Positions 34,415 to 43,336 of a DNA stretch of 62,880 nt are shown in pieces. The notes below the pieces were generated by a model. The model did not search any database. It was not told where the DNA came from and saw nothing but the letters and a program-made list of their open reading frames with translations. The position numbers were made by a program, and so were the translations under genes. The DNA comes from CAZDBA01 sp964503615. GTDB taxonomy: Bacteria > Planctomycetota > Planctomycetia > Pirellulales > Pirellulaceae. The stretch spans positions 1 through 62,880 of the forward strand of contig CAZDBA010000005.1 of the NCBI GenBank assembly GCA_964503615.1, given 5' to 3'. The first letter of the stretch is position 1. The number at the start of each line of letters is the position of its first letter.

Positions 34415-35833
34415 CTACAACAGGTGCCGAGCCTTGATTTCCAAATACTGATTGACCAAACCAGCGGTCAGGTTTTCTGGTGAAACATCCAATGTCAGCA
34501 CTCCCTTGCGGCTCAAGTCGCTGAGCACTTGATGGCGCCATAGGAGAATGTCTGCCGCAGCAGCCGCTTCGTAGATATCACTGTGCTCACCTGCCCGATA
34601 TTCATCCACAGCTCCAAACAGATGTTGGTCTCGCAAAAGAACACCCAGTGGCAAGTGCTTTCCGGTCATCGCGGAAAGGTAATCTTCGATTTGCATCGCG
34701 TTGATTTCATCGATAACGTTTGAGATCAAGACAACCAACGCTCGCTTGCGACAATTTTTACTGACGTGCAAAAACGCCGAATCGTAACGAGATTCGACAT
34801 ATTCAGCATGTTGATCGAACGAGGCGTGCAACAAGCGGTTAATGTGATTGACTCCGTTGCGGGGCGGCGTGTAGTTATGGATTTTGTCACTAAAACAAAC
34901 CAATCCGACGGCATCCCCCTGCTTAAGTGCGACGTAGCTCAACATTAACATCGCGTTCAGCGCGTGATCAAGCATTGTGATATCACCACTCTTGCTAGTC
35001 ATCATCCGGCCGCAATCGACCAGGAAGATGATTCGTTGGCTTTGGTTAGTCTGGAAATCCTTGACCGTTAATTTGCGACGTCGAGCCGTTGTTCTCCAGT
35101 CGATGTTTCGATAATTATCGTCCTGTGTGTAATCACGCAACCGTTCAAACTCGTTATCGGTTCCGATTCGTCGTGTGCGTCTAACGCCTACCAATCGTAG
35201 GCGGTTCGTCCTTGCCAGCAAGTCGAACTGTGCGATCTGATTCATGTCTGGATAGACATCGATTTGTGAGTGCACCGGTATTTTGTAGTACCCATTCCAA
35301 AGCCCAAGGAGACTGCGGGTTTTAATGTGGACATTGTTCATATCGAACTTGCCACGGGTTGATGTCTTGAATTTGTATTCGAAAAACTGTCGGCTGCCCC
35401 GGATCAATCTGGTTTTGAACTCCAGCGGTTTGGCTTCAAAATGGCCCGGCATGTCATCTCGAATCTCGACACTGCAGTTCCTGCCTCCCCGCGTAGCAAC
35501 AGAAACTTCGACATCATGCGGTTTGCCTATCGATGCAATCCGAAGCACTTTGCGATTAACCTGAAACCGTTTTCGGGACACGACCGTAAACAGATCGATC
35601 AACATGATCCCGATCACGATTGCATCAAACACCAAAATGATCCAGCCAAACCAGGCGCTGAATGCCAACGTGACGGAAGCCAGTGCGGGAAGCGCGACCA
35701 GAACGAGCGCAAGCTTGGTGGGAAAAACATCACCGACTCTGGCGATCAAGAATAATGGAATCGACATCAACAGCAGTAGAACAACCGGCTGTCGGATCAA
35801 AGTATCCAGTGTTTCCGTCAGAAATTCATTCAT
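34415..35833 (-). CDS. DUF58 domain protein with von Willebrand-type region
   Basis: DUF58 proteins partner MoxR AAA+ ATPases. The 472 residues begin with two hydrophobic helices (VVLLLLMSIPLFLIARVGDV and a second after residue 35), then a beta-rich domain, and the DUF58 core DNYRNIDWRTTARRRKLTVK. A vWA-like segment follows: IIFLVDCGRMMTSKSGDIT, which has DxGxM rather than the full DxSxS metal motif. The gene starts eight bases after the moxR-like stop, so the pair is almost surely co-translated. It is the last gene of the ten-gene minus-strand cluster. Confidence 0.92.
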   Translation of the reverse strand: MNEFLTETLDTLIRQPVVLLLLMSIPLFLIARVGDVFPTKLALVLVALPALASVTLAFSAWFGWIILVFDAIVIGIMLIDLFTVVSRKRFQVNRKVLRIASIGKPHDVEVSVATRGGRNCSVEIRDDMPGHFEAKPLEFKTRLIRGSRQFFEYKFKTSTRGKFDMNNVHIKTRSLLGLWNGYYKIPVHSQIDVYPDMNQIAQFDLLARTNRLRLVGVRRTRRIGTDNEFERLRDYTQDDNYRNIDWRTTARRRKLTVKDFQTNQSQRIIFLVDCGRMMTSKSGDITMLDHALNAMLMLSYVALKQGDAVGLVCFSDKIHNYTPPRNGVNHINRLLHASFDQHAEYVESRYDSAFLHVSKNCRKRALVVLISNVIDEINAMQIEDYLSAMTGKHLPLGVLLRDQHLFGAVDEYRAGEHSDIYEAAAAADILLWRHQVLSDLSRKGVLTLDVSPENLTAGLVNQYLEIKARHLL

Positions 35834-35841
35834 AGTCGTTG

Positions 35842-37140
35842 CTAGTTCACACGGGGTACTTCGATGGTACGGATCAAGTCACCCAGGATTTGATCGATAC
35901 TCTGGCCTTCGACCTCCGCTTCGGCAGTTAACATCACACGATGTCGTAAAGCGGGTATTGCGATTTGCACTACGTCATCTGGGACTGCATAATCGCGCCC
36001 GTAAAACGCAGCCAAAGTCCGCGCGCCTTGAATCAAACTAATTCCGGCTCGCGGTGATGCGCCCATGTAAAACTGAGGCCATTTGCGCGTAAGCCGAACG
36101 ATTTTGTTTATGTAGTCGACCAGTGCCGGCTCGACGCGAATCGCTGAGGTTTGTTTTGTGGTCTCGATAATTTCAGCGGGGGAGGTGATCGTTTCAATCT
36201 CATCTTCCAATCGGTCGGTGACGTTTTCCTGTCGACCATGCATGCTGAGAATTTTTGCTTCCTGCTGTTCGGTTGGATAGTCGGCGATCAGTTTGAACAT
36301 GAAACGGTCCAGCTGAGCCTCTGGCAAGTTATAAGTCCCTTCCGATTCGATCGGGTTCTGCGTAGCCAAGACACAGAACGGCGGTTCCAGAACATGCGTT
36401 TTGCCATCCACTGTTACGTTCTTTTCCTGCATGATTTCAAGCAGCGCTGCATGGGCCTTGGCGGGAGCTCGGTTGATTTCGTCAGCCAGCAACAACTGGG
36501 TGAATACAGGTCCGGGGCGAAAGTTGAATTCCTGAGTCTTCATGTTGAAGATCGGGGCGCCGGTGATGTCGGACGGCATTAGATCGGCAGTAAACTGAAT
36601 CCGGCCAAAGTGACAGCCAAGTATTTTTCCTAACGTGCGAACGAAAAGCGTCTTTCCAAGACCTGGAACGCTTTCGATCAAAACGTGTCCGCCGGAAAAA
36701 AGCGCGACCAACGAGCCGAGTACCAATTCGTCTTGTCCAACAAACAGCTTCCCGACTTCGTCAGTAATGCGGCGATACATCTGACGCATTGGGGTGTCCG
36801 CTTCGGAAGCATCACGCGGGTTGGCGCGGGGCGCTTGTTGCAAGGAGGACCCGGCCGGAGAAGAAGCTGGAAACAGCGATTCAGTTTGCGGCGGAGGAAC
36901 TGGAGCAACGGGAGGAGGAACAGGAGCAACAGGGATTGGAGCCGCCGGTTGAGGTGGATTAATCGAAGTCTGCTGTTCCAATTGCCCAAAAACGGAGGGG
37001 GCCGCAGCAGGAGGAGCGGGCGCAACGACGGTGGAAACTGTTTTGCACTTGGGGCACTCTGCCGACTTGCCCACAATTTCTTGAGGCACTCGTAGTTTCG
37101 CCGTGCACTTGGGGCAGGAAAATTCGATCATATTAGACAT
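35842..37140 (-). CDS. MoxR-family AAA+ ATPase with N-terminal zinc ribbon
   Basis: MoxR ATPases act as chaperones that mature or remodel protein complexes, often with vWA partners. The 432 residues have an extra zinc ribbon at the N terminus (Cys9-x2-Cys12-x16-Cys29-x2-Cys32), a Pro/Ala-rich linker at about 40-100, and the AAA+ domain: Walker A ESVPGLGKT near 155, the LLADEINRAP Walker B, FCVLATQNPIESEGTY sensor region, and the C-terminal lid with YMGASPRAGISLIQG. Ordinary MoxR lacks ribbon and linker. The gene lies between DUF4350 (63 bases) and DUF58 (eight bases). Confidence 0.94.
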   Translation of the reverse strand: MSNMIEFSCPKCTAKLRVPQEIVGKSAECPKCKTVSTVVAPAPPAAAPSVFGQLEQQTSINPPQPAAPIPVAPVPPPVAPVPPPQTESLFPASSPAGSSLQQAPRANPRDASEADTPMRQMYRRITDEVGKLFVGQDELVLGSLVALFSGGHVLIESVPGLGKTLFVRTLGKILGCHFGRIQFTADLMPSDITGAPIFNMKTQEFNFRPGPVFTQLLLADEINRAPAKAHAALLEIMQEKNVTVDGKTHVLEPPFCVLATQNPIESEGTYNLPEAQLDRFMFKLIADYPTEQQEAKILSMHGRQENVTDRLEDEIETITSPAEIIETTKQTSAIRVEPALVDYINKIVRLTRKWPQFYMGASPRAGISLIQGARTLAAFYGRDYAVPDDVVQIAIPALRHRVMLTAEAEVEGQSIDQILGDLIRTIEVPRVN

Positions 37141-37203
37141 AAACGCTTACCTAAAATCTTTCACGTTTAACGGGCTACGTTAAGCAGCACGTCACATTGT
37201 TTG

Positions 37204-38325
37204 CTATTGTCGATTGTTGTAACGGTCAATTTTTTGTTGAGCCAAATCTCTTCGTCCAGAGCGGGAAATAAGTTTCGCCATCGCTCTGATATGGGTGCGA
37301 AACGTTGTGTTGTCGAGGCTGGTATCAACTCGTTTGGGTCGTCCAAAAATGGGATAGAGCACAAAGCAGAAGAATACGCCCACCATCAAAAAGTGAGGCA
37401 CAATGTACTTTAAAGGCGGCTTCGTAATCCACGCCCAGGTTTCGTGGTTTTGCTCGGAGTTGAACATCTTTACCGGATCGGTTCCACTTTCAATGAACAA
37501 AGTATCACCTGGGTTCTGTCGTTCGATAATCTTCATCGCCAATTTTCGGTTCTCCTGGTTGACGATTCCATAGTTGGTTAAAAACGAAGCATTAGAAACC
37601 AGCACAACTGAACTGGTCGAAAAAATGGATACTAATGGTTGACCGTTTGCTTTCAAAACGATGCCGCTATTCGAATAGCCGCGATAACTGATTTTGGGTA
37701 CCAGAGCGATGCCCGTGTGTATATCTGCTGAGGAAACATTGATTCCTTTCGCCCAACTGCCTTCCAAACGAGTTGCCTCTTGATAGTCGTTTTGTTTCGA
37801 GTCGTACCAATAGCATTCGCTTAAATCGGCCTCCATGCGACGTGAGTGGAATTCTGCTTTACTTTGAGCGAGCCTTCGCTTTGCTTTGATCAATGACTCG
37901 CCTTTTGCGCGATTAACTACTTCTTCCCAATAGGAAATTCCAGAATCGTGGTCGCGTCCGACAATGATCAATTGGTGTTGGTACCCCGAATCCAACCATT
38001 CTTCTAACCGTTGGATCACTTTGTCTTTGGGAGGTTCGAACCGATCGCGAAACCAAACGATGGTTTGGAATTTATCGATCCTGGGAGAGATTGACTGGCT
38101 TGTCTTTACACTACAGCCAACTTGCCGAAACATCTGCTTGAATACCCCGGTACCATTAACGCTGCTCGCGTATTCAACACCAGCGCTTTTGCCGTAGCCA
38201 TTTGTGACTTTTGGCCCAGATTTCGCTTTCTTGCATCCTGGCAGGCTGAAAGTGAACAGCAACAACAGGAGTAAGATGATGGGGCAAGCCCCCGATTCAG
38301 ATTTGAGGTTTAACGGGCTAGCCAT
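37204..38325 (-). CDS. DUF4350-type lipoprotein/membrane protein
   Basis: The 373 residues start with a lipoprotein signal (LLLLLLFTFSLPGC), so Cys near residue 31 is probably lipid-modified. A soluble domain follows with strands such as QTIVWFRDRFEPPKD and HQLIIVGRDHDSG, consistent with the DUF4350 fold often found beside MoxR/DUF58 genes. One C-terminal membrane helix (YIVPHFLMVGVFFCFVLYPI) is followed by a basic cytoplasmic tail. ATG at 38325 overlaps the DUF4129 stop by eight bases; a longer frame upstream is discarded because it would overlap that gene. Assignment to DUF4350 rests on length, layout and context, and is less sure than the neighbours. Confidence 0.7.
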   Translation of the reverse strand: MASPLNLKSESGACPIILLLLLLFTFSLPGCKKAKSGPKVTNGYGKSAGVEYASSVNGTGVFKQMFRQVGCSVKTSQSISPRIDKFQTIVWFRDRFEPPKDKVIQRLEEWLDSGYQHQLIIVGRDHDSGISYWEEVVNRAKGESLIKAKRRLAQSKAEFHSRRMEADLSECYWYDSKQNDYQEATRLEGSWAKGINVSSADIHTGIALVPKISYRGYSNSGIVLKANGQPLVSIFSTSSVVLVSNASFLTNYGIVNQENRKLAMKIIERQNPGDTLFIESGTDPVKMFNSEQNHETWAWITKPPLKYIVPHFLMVGVFFCFVLYPIFGRPKRVDTSLDNTTFRTHIRAMAKLISRSGRRDLAQQKIDRYNNRQ

Positions 38326-39112
38326 TTCTTCCCCCAGAACTGTTTTGCAATTCCTGCTGGAACTTAGGCAGTTCGTTCCAGCACAATTCGAATTGGTGCT
38401 TTTCGATATCGTGACGCCCAAAAAAAGTAGATTCAAAGAAAACCATCACCCGTTCGTAATAGGGTTTCAGATTCTGATGAGGAGTCAGTTCGCCAGAGTA
38501 TTGGCGGTTGGTTTTTCCTCGTTTTAAACGGACTTTGCCGTGTTTATCCAGCGTCAGTAGAACATGGCTGAACAGGTTCGTCATTGCCTCCCCGTACCGC
38601 CCCGCATTGGCTGCTTGCTCGGCGGCGGAAAGAAAGTCACCTTTGGTATTGGCCACATCAAACGGTAGTTGTTCGATTCGGTCTGATCCAAACGAAACAT
38701 TGTCATGTTCATCATCTCGATACCGATCAACACCTCCGGGTTCCATTTTCAGCAGTAGCCAGATGACCGCGCCAATAGCCAGCGCCACAATCAATCCGAT
38801 AAACACCAGCCATCCGATTACCCCCCACATTCCCATCGTGCCTGCGACTGGCGCGACTCCTGCGTTGGCTTTGCTTTTGCGAACCGAGTTTCGCTTTTTG
38901 GTTTCTGCTTCGTTGGAAACTGGAAACTCCGTTTGAAAGTTCGGAGTATCAGAGACTTCGTTGTACCACGGATAGTTTCCAGTTTTTAGCGAGCGCTTAA
39001 CGTCGCTGTTATCCAAATCGTGTTGCGCCCCAGCGATCGAAAGTCCGCAGCTTAAAAACAAAAGCAAGACGGTAGGAAAAAAGAAGGCCTTACAAGCAAT
39101 GTGCTGAAACAT
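38318..39112 (-). CDS. DUF4129 domain membrane protein
   Basis: The 264 residues have a signal peptide (FFFPTVLLLFLSCGLSIAGA), a periplasmic part of about 90 residues, one membrane helix (WGVIGWLVFIGLIVALAIGA) and a cytoplasmic domain with the DUF4129 pattern: DFLSAAEQAANAGRYGEAMT, LFSHVLLTLDKHG, then RQYSGEL and YYERVMVFFESTFFGR. The family is typical of MoxR-linked clusters and resembles the C-terminal part of some transglutaminase-like proteins. ATG at 39112 overlaps the preceding stop as ATGA, and the stop overlaps the next start by eight bases, so translation is coupled on both sides. Confidence 0.85.
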   Translation of the reverse strand: MFQHIACKAFFFPTVLLLFLSCGLSIAGAQHDLDNSDVKRSLKTGNYPWYNEVSDTPNFQTEFPVSNEAETKKRNSVRKSKANAGVAPVAGTMGMWGVIGWLVFIGLIVALAIGAVIWLLLKMEPGGVDRYRDDEHDNVSFGSDRIEQLPFDVANTKGDFLSAAEQAANAGRYGEAMTNLFSHVLLTLDKHGKVRLKRGKTNRQYSGELTPHQNLKPYYERVMVFFESTFFGRHDIEKHQFELCWNELPKFQQELQNSSGGRNG

Positions 39113-39999
39113 CAGACGGAGCCTCCTTGTTGCATTCGAACCGCCTCGGCTTTGATGCTCAGCTCGACTTCCCATCCCTCCTGTCGAATTCGCAGATCGA
39201 TGTAGCTCAAAAAACGCACTACTGCCAGAAAACCAGCAGCAAGCCACAAGGACAAAGGCCAAAAAATGACTTTCTCAACAAATCCCAAACCTACTTTGAA
39301 TCCAAGCCACGAATGGAGTGTTGAAATCAGTCCAAATAATCCTAAAGTCAATGCCGCAACAAACAGGACGGCCACCAGCGATCTTCCGAACAGCTCACCT
39401 CCGCTGTGTAAGGAACGTGATCGCTTCCCATAATTGATTCCGCCTCCGGCAGCAGCACGCCAAGGGGCTTTCTCCAGAACGATAATCTTTGTCACAAAAG
39501 GTCGTACGGATCGGACCATCAACCCAATAAAAAGTAGTATCGCAAGAAACGTCCCGATTGCAGCTTGGCCATCAGTGCTATTTTCTACTGAGAATAAATA
39601 AGTCAGCCAAGCAATTGGCAGCACCATTCGCAAAATAAAATGTAGCCAGTAGTATGAAAACGGAACACGCCACATTGCTTTTATCGAAGCCCAGATATCA
39701 GGCTTGCCAATGAACATGGCTTGACCAAGATAGTGAGTCATCATTCCTGTTCCTACTTGCGCCTGACTGAGGGTCAAAACGAGCGTTAACCAAAAGAAGG
39801 ATCTGGAGTACAAGTCTGAATAGGCCTCGCTAACCATCCAGCCAATTAGCAGCCAGTCTAAAGCGATCCAAGGCAGCGCGCCTACCAAAAGCAGCAAGAG
39901 CAAAGGTGCAAGGTAATCCCGACAAACATGCAAAGCGAGGTCCAGGATATCGAGCATTCCACGTTGCCGAATCGCGATGAAAGTATGATCGAACTTCAC
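39112..39999 (-). CDS. Multi-pass membrane protein of the MoxR cluster
   Basis: Unrecognised family, 295 residues with about five to six hydrophobic segments (for example DYLAPLLLLLLVGALPWIAL and SLVAVLFVAALTLGLFGLI). Short loops hold a WRVPFSYYW motif. The start is GTG at 39999, overlapping the SpoIIM stop as GTGA, and the stop overlaps the DUF4129 start as ATGA. This tight packing says it belongs to the same complex. A longer frame beginning upstream would overlap SpoIIM and is rejected. Confidence 0.75.
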   Translation of the reverse strand: MKFDHTFIAIRQRGMLDILDLALHVCRDYLAPLLLLLLVGALPWIALDWLLIGWMVSEAYSDLYSRSFFWLTLVLTLSQAQVGTGMMTHYLGQAMFIGKPDIWASIKAMWRVPFSYYWLHFILRMVLPIAWLTYLFSVENSTDGQAAIGTFLAILLFIGLMVRSVRPFVTKIIVLEKAPWRAAAGGGINYGKRSRSLHSGGELFGRSLVAVLFVAALTLGLFGLISTLHSWLGFKVGLGFVEKVIFWPLSLWLAAGFLAVVRFLSYIDLRIRQEGWEVELSIKAEAVRMQQGGSV

Positions 40000-40958
40000 G
40001 GACGCCCCTGATAGCCAAGGACGATAAAGTAAACCATCAGCGAACAACTACTGAGTGCACCGATTAAACCTTTCATCCACCACGGGGCTGGAGAAGGTGA
40101 GATAAAGCCTTCGATCATCGCTGCAAGAAAGAACAACACCACCGCGCACATCACGATTGGCAGTGCCTCCTTAGCTTTCTTTTTCAGAGAATCCATTCGC
40201 GTCAGGCCATCAGTAATGATCCAGCCCATGCCGATTTTCAAACCGCCTCCCGCGCTCAAAATAATTGCGGTCAATTCATAAGGTCCATGGGCGGTTACGA
40301 ATTCCTTGAAATTCAAACTGGCCTGCCCCAATTCCGGCCGAAACATATATCCAAAAATCGAGCCTAAGTAGACCGCGTTAAAGGTGAGTTCAACCAAGCC
40401 CGGCAGAACCAGAAGCATCTCAACAAAAACACGAATTCCAATGCCCGCATTGTTCCAAATGTAGTAGCCCATCATGGCGGAGTTTTCTCCCCACCCCCTC
40501 TCGCCAGCTTGGGCATACATTGAATTCACGTTGTCAAGCGCCTCTGCGCCAACAACATCTTCAGCAAAAGTCGGCCAGATCGTTTGCTCGTAAGCCAAAT
40601 AGCCGCCCAAGGCAAACAGCCCCCAGAACAAAAAGAAAGCAATGTGCACACAGGGCTCGTGAAATATCTTGCGCGGTGTTTCGATCAAAATTAGATCGAC
40701 CATCCGTTGCCACTGGAACGACTTGCTTCGGTAAAGCTGGTTGTGTGCTCGCGCTACCAAAAGGTGTAGGTAGTCCACCGTTGAAGGAGGCAACTGATAG
40801 GCATCAGCGAGCGCCAAATCCGCACAGGCAGCCCGATACAACTTGGCAAACTTTGCAACTTCGTCCGGTTTCCGCCTCGTCTTGCGAAAGCGCTCGCACA
40901 TTTGCTCCAGCTCCCGCCAGGAACCTTCACGACGACGAATGAGTTCGGCAACTTTCAT
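39996..40958 (-). CDS. SpoIIM family (DUF95) membrane protein
   Basis: SpoIIM of Firmicutes is part of the engulfment machinery; homologues in other phyla have no known role in sporulation. The 320 residues begin with a long cytoplasmic helical part (VAELIRRREGSWRELEQMCE), followed by a hydrophobic helix (VHIAFFLFWGLFALGGYLAY), a periplasmic loop, and the DUF95 core of several helices with ELTFNAVYLGSIFGYMF and FVTAHGPYELTAIILSAGGG. Both ends overlap neighbours by four bases (ATGA from RDD, GTGA into the next gene). It is a core member of the MoxR cluster. Confidence 0.92.
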   Translation of the reverse strand: MKVAELIRRREGSWRELEQMCERFRKTRRKPDEVAKFAKLYRAACADLALADAYQLPPSTVDYLHLLVARAHNQLYRSKSFQWQRMVDLILIETPRKIFHEPCVHIAFFLFWGLFALGGYLAYEQTIWPTFAEDVVGAEALDNVNSMYAQAGERGWGENSAMMGYYIWNNAGIGIRVFVEMLLVLPGLVELTFNAVYLGSIFGYMFRPELGQASLNFKEFVTAHGPYELTAIILSAGGGLKIGMGWIITDGLTRMDSLKKKAKEALPIVMCAVVLFFLAAMIEGFISPSPAPWWMKGLIGALSSCSLMVYFIVLGYQGRP

Positions 40959-41896
40959 CAGCGATCCAATCTGTTATGCGAATTTGTCAGGTGACCGAAA
41001 TCGAACATGCTCGACACCGGAGTTGTGCCAGGCGTTTCGGGATCTTCCTGCCTGTCGGAAATGTAGGTCTTGTAAAAAAGCGCACAAAGTAGAAGGTCGT
41101 GATTCGTATCTTTCCGCATACCGAACTTTTCTAACAACGGCACTGCAATATGGCTTGCAATCTCATTATTTCGTTGCGGAGGCAAGTACCTTCGGCGGTC
41201 GACATAACTCGCCAGCGCTTTGGCTAACGTAGCAGGAACAAAAAACTCTTTTGGGAGAAGCTCTCCTAGCTTAGCCACTCTTGGATCGGCGAAATTGACA
41301 ATCCCGTGGTTGTGGGACGCTTGTTCGTGAACCACGATCGTGCCGGCCACCATGTCCCCAACACGCTGAAATTTCGAACTAAATGTCATCACCAACAATC
41401 CACACATGAAAGTCGGTAGCGGCATGGGAGCTTCCTCCAGCGGAACACCCCAAAATATGGCAAGTGGCACAAACGGACAGAAATCCATAAGCCGAAAAAA
41501 GTTACGCAACAAAGCTTGAGATCCGTCGATCGCTTCTCCGTTGGTGCGCAAAACACGCAAGTGTAAAAACATCTTGCCTATCGATTGTCCGTTCCAATAG
41601 GTCTCCATGTACGCTCCGTAGAACCAGTACACGAAAAATCCGAGCGCAAGCGCAATGCCGCTCAACAGGTTGCTTACCATGCTGGAGAATCCAAGCCCGC
41701 CAACCAGGCTGAGCGAGGAAAGCAGCATGATCAACAGAATGGCGATCAGCCAATAGGCAAGCTGGGAGAGGACGATATCGATTGCCAATGCCCAGAGCCT
41801 TCGAAAAGGACCGCCCAGTCGGTATTGGAATGAGATATTCTCCGGCGTCTTTACGTCGAGAAGATTATCAAGTCTGTGTCGCGTGTCTTTTGCCAT
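40958..41896 (-). CDS. RDD family membrane protein
   Basis: RDD proteins are small membrane proteins of mostly unknown function; a few have been linked to sodium/proton exchange. The 312 residues carry the RDD domain in the first half, with the defining RRLWALAIDIVLSQLAYW (Arg and Asp-Asp-like positions in the first helix) and further helices up to about residue 190. The MFLHLRVLRTNGEAIDGSQA stretch between helices 3 and 4 is typical. The C-terminal 120 residues are soluble and unlike anything recognised. The stop overlaps the SpoIIM start as ATGA. It starts 91 bases after the membrane protein gene upstream. Confidence 0.88.
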   Translation of the reverse strand: MAKDTRHRLDNLLDVKTPENISFQYRLGGPFRRLWALAIDIVLSQLAYWLIAILLIMLLSSLSLVGGLGFSSMVSNLLSGIALALGFFVYWFYGAYMETYWNGQSIGKMFLHLRVLRTNGEAIDGSQALLRNFFRLMDFCPFVPLAIFWGVPLEEAPMPLPTFMCGLLVMTFSSKFQRVGDMVAGTIVVHEQASHNHGIVNFADPRVAKLGELLPKEFFVPATLAKALASYVDRRRYLPPQRNNEIASHIAVPLLEKFGMRKDTNHDLLLCALFYKTYISDRQEDPETPGTTPVSSMFDFGHLTNSHNRLDR

Positions 41897-41987
41897 CGTA
41901 CCTAGTCGTTTGCCCGTGGGTTATATTTTGGACACCCGGAAGTGGGATCGCAAGGCAGCCAACACTTATTCAATGCGATTTCTGATT

Positions 41988-42770
41988 CTAAAAGATGGCA
42001 GAGAAATTGTTGATCCAATGGTAACCCCAGACTCCCACCGACCAGAGGACGTGTATCGCACATGCACCCAGCAACCAACTTGCACCGTCATTTATTTCTG
42101 GTCGCTGATGGTGAAACACGGGGCGCCCCCAGATTTTTTCCAATCCAAACGACGCAATCGCTGCCGAAACGATATGGATTGAAAAGTACGAAAATACCAT
42201 GACATTCGAATACTGAAAGTCAGGGAAAGCCCCGTTCCATCCCCTGCTCATCAACCATGCAAAGGGAGCTGCAAACAACGCCGAGGAGATGATCATACAA
42301 AAGAAAATCTGAAACCAGCCTGTAAAGTAGTAGGGACGGCGTTCCACAATCCAAAGCGGAAGCCAAACTTTGAAAAGTGCATCATACAGTGGCAACAGAA
42401 TCAGCGCGTGTAACGTGTAACCTCTTTGTGTTCCCGAAAACAACTGGCTGATCCCGAATCCTACGATTCCCAAGATAGGTGCTGCGATAAATCCAACCGC
42501 CAAAGTAACCAACCAGGCGCGGCTCTGTGGCCACTCGGAGATTTTTGCCTGGATCCATTGGCTATAACACAGCGCCTTGGACGAAGGCTTGCCCGCCAAT
42601 TCGGAGAGAGCCGGTTCGTCCCACACTGAATGCTCTACATCGTTTTCGTCACTGCCGTCCAATTGACGCGCCTTGGCATCCATTCCCAGAGGAGCTTCGT
42701 CTGGCGATTCAAACGAACGGTTTTGTAAGTGGGGTTCGTTTTCAATCTCGGGGCGATGACTTGGCTTCAT
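41988..42770 (-). CDS. Polytopic membrane protein, unknown family
   Basis: The 260 residues have a polar, acidic cytoplasmic N terminus of about 80 residues, then about six hydrophobic helices (for example WLVTLAVGFIAAPILGIVGF and VVFSYFSIH-like segments near 185-200). Conserved-looking charged loop residues are few. It does not match a CPBP/CAAX-type protease motif that I could see. ATG at 42770 is chosen; a TTG/alternative upstream at 42797 is less likely. It lies between the YbjQ gene (61 bases) and RDD (91 bases), in the same direction, so it probably belongs to the cluster. Confidence 0.65.
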   Translation of the reverse strand: MKPSHRPEIENEPHLQNRSFESPDEAPLGMDAKARQLDGSDENDVEHSVWDEPALSELAGKPSSKALCYSQWIQAKISEWPQSRAWLVTLAVGFIAAPILGIVGFGISQLFSGTQRGYTLHALILLPLYDALFKVWLPLWIVERRPYYFTGWFQIFFCMIISSALFAAPFAWLMSRGWNGAFPDFQYSNVMVFSYFSIHIVSAAIASFGLEKIWGRPVFHHQRPEINDGASWLLGACAIHVLWSVGVWGYHWINNFSAIF

Positions 42771-42787
42771 TACCTGTCCCTTAAACA

Positions 42788-42809
42788 CGAAAAGCAACAG
42801 CCCTTTTCG
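42788..42809 (-). promoter_or_regulatory. Hairpin between ybjQ-like pair and downstream cluster
   Basis: A perfect 7-bp inverted repeat CGAAAAG-N8-CTTTTCG lies in the 61-base gap after the membrane-anchored YbjQ gene. No strong T-run follows on the minus strand, so it may be a weak terminator, processing site or leader element rather than a full stop. Confidence 0.25.
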
Positions 42810-42831
42810 CTCCAGAATTCGCAGGGAAAAT

Positions 42832-43332
42832 CTATCCTGTTAAAGCAGGCGAACCGGTTTGCGACTGGTAGCTGTGATAGGCGGTAGCCGATCCCAAAAT
42901 ACAAACCATCACTGCTGCTTTTTTTCCGGCTCCTGTGCTTCCGCCCACATCAGCAGGTTCCAATCGCACATTGCATATTGCATTATAGCCGCCTTCAATG
43001 GCCTGCTCTTTTAATCGCAGCAACGTCTCTCTTCTTGCGCGATCCATCAGTGAATTGTAGCTTTTCATCTCACCGCCAAAAAATTTTCGGAACGAAGAAA
43101 GAAAATTCTTAAAGTAGTCACTGGCTACAACGGTTTCGCCACAAACAATCATAGGCGGCTTTACGAGTTGCGGCTGAAGGAACGTCTTCGACTGGGTGGT
43201 CACCATACCGGACAACAACGTTTCGCGTTCGGTAATGCTTCGCAAGTGGCTTCGCTCGGCCCAACCTCCCACAAAGACGCCCAGACTAATAAGAAACAGC
43301 GTGATCCCAGCGTAAATTAACAAGTCAATCAT
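42832..43332 (-). CDS. Membrane-anchored YbjQ (DUF74) family protein
   Basis: YbjQ/UPF0145 proteins form small oligomers and have been called heavy-metal-binding, though function is not established. The 166 residues begin with one membrane helix (LLIYAGITLFLISLGVFVGG), followed by a DUF74-like domain: IVCGETVVASDYFKNFLSSF, RKFFGGEMKSYNSLMDRARR, ETLLRLKEQAIEGGYNAICNV. The helix is an addition to the usual soluble form. It starts four bases after the soluble YbjQ gene and is probably co-translated. The C terminus is Gly/Ser-rich. Confidence 0.82.
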   Translation of the reverse strand: MIDLLIYAGITLFLISLGVFVGGWAERSHLRSITERETLLSGMVTTQSKTFLQPQLVKPPMIVCGETVVASDYFKNFLSSFRKFFGGEMKSYNSLMDRARRETLLRLKEQAIEGGYNAICNVRLEPADVGGSTGAGKKAAVMVCILGSATAYHSYQSQTGSPALTG

Positions 43333-43336
43333 GTTG

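Noticed and set aside
37204..38436. 410-codon version of the DUF4350-type protein
   Set aside because: The extra 37 codons overlap the DUF4129 gene and hide the lipoprotein signal, which begins naturally from ATG at 38325.
39113..39262. Longer start for the DUF4129 gene
   Set aside because: It would run into the upstream membrane protein gene; the ATG at 39112 gives a signal peptide and a typical ATGA coupling.
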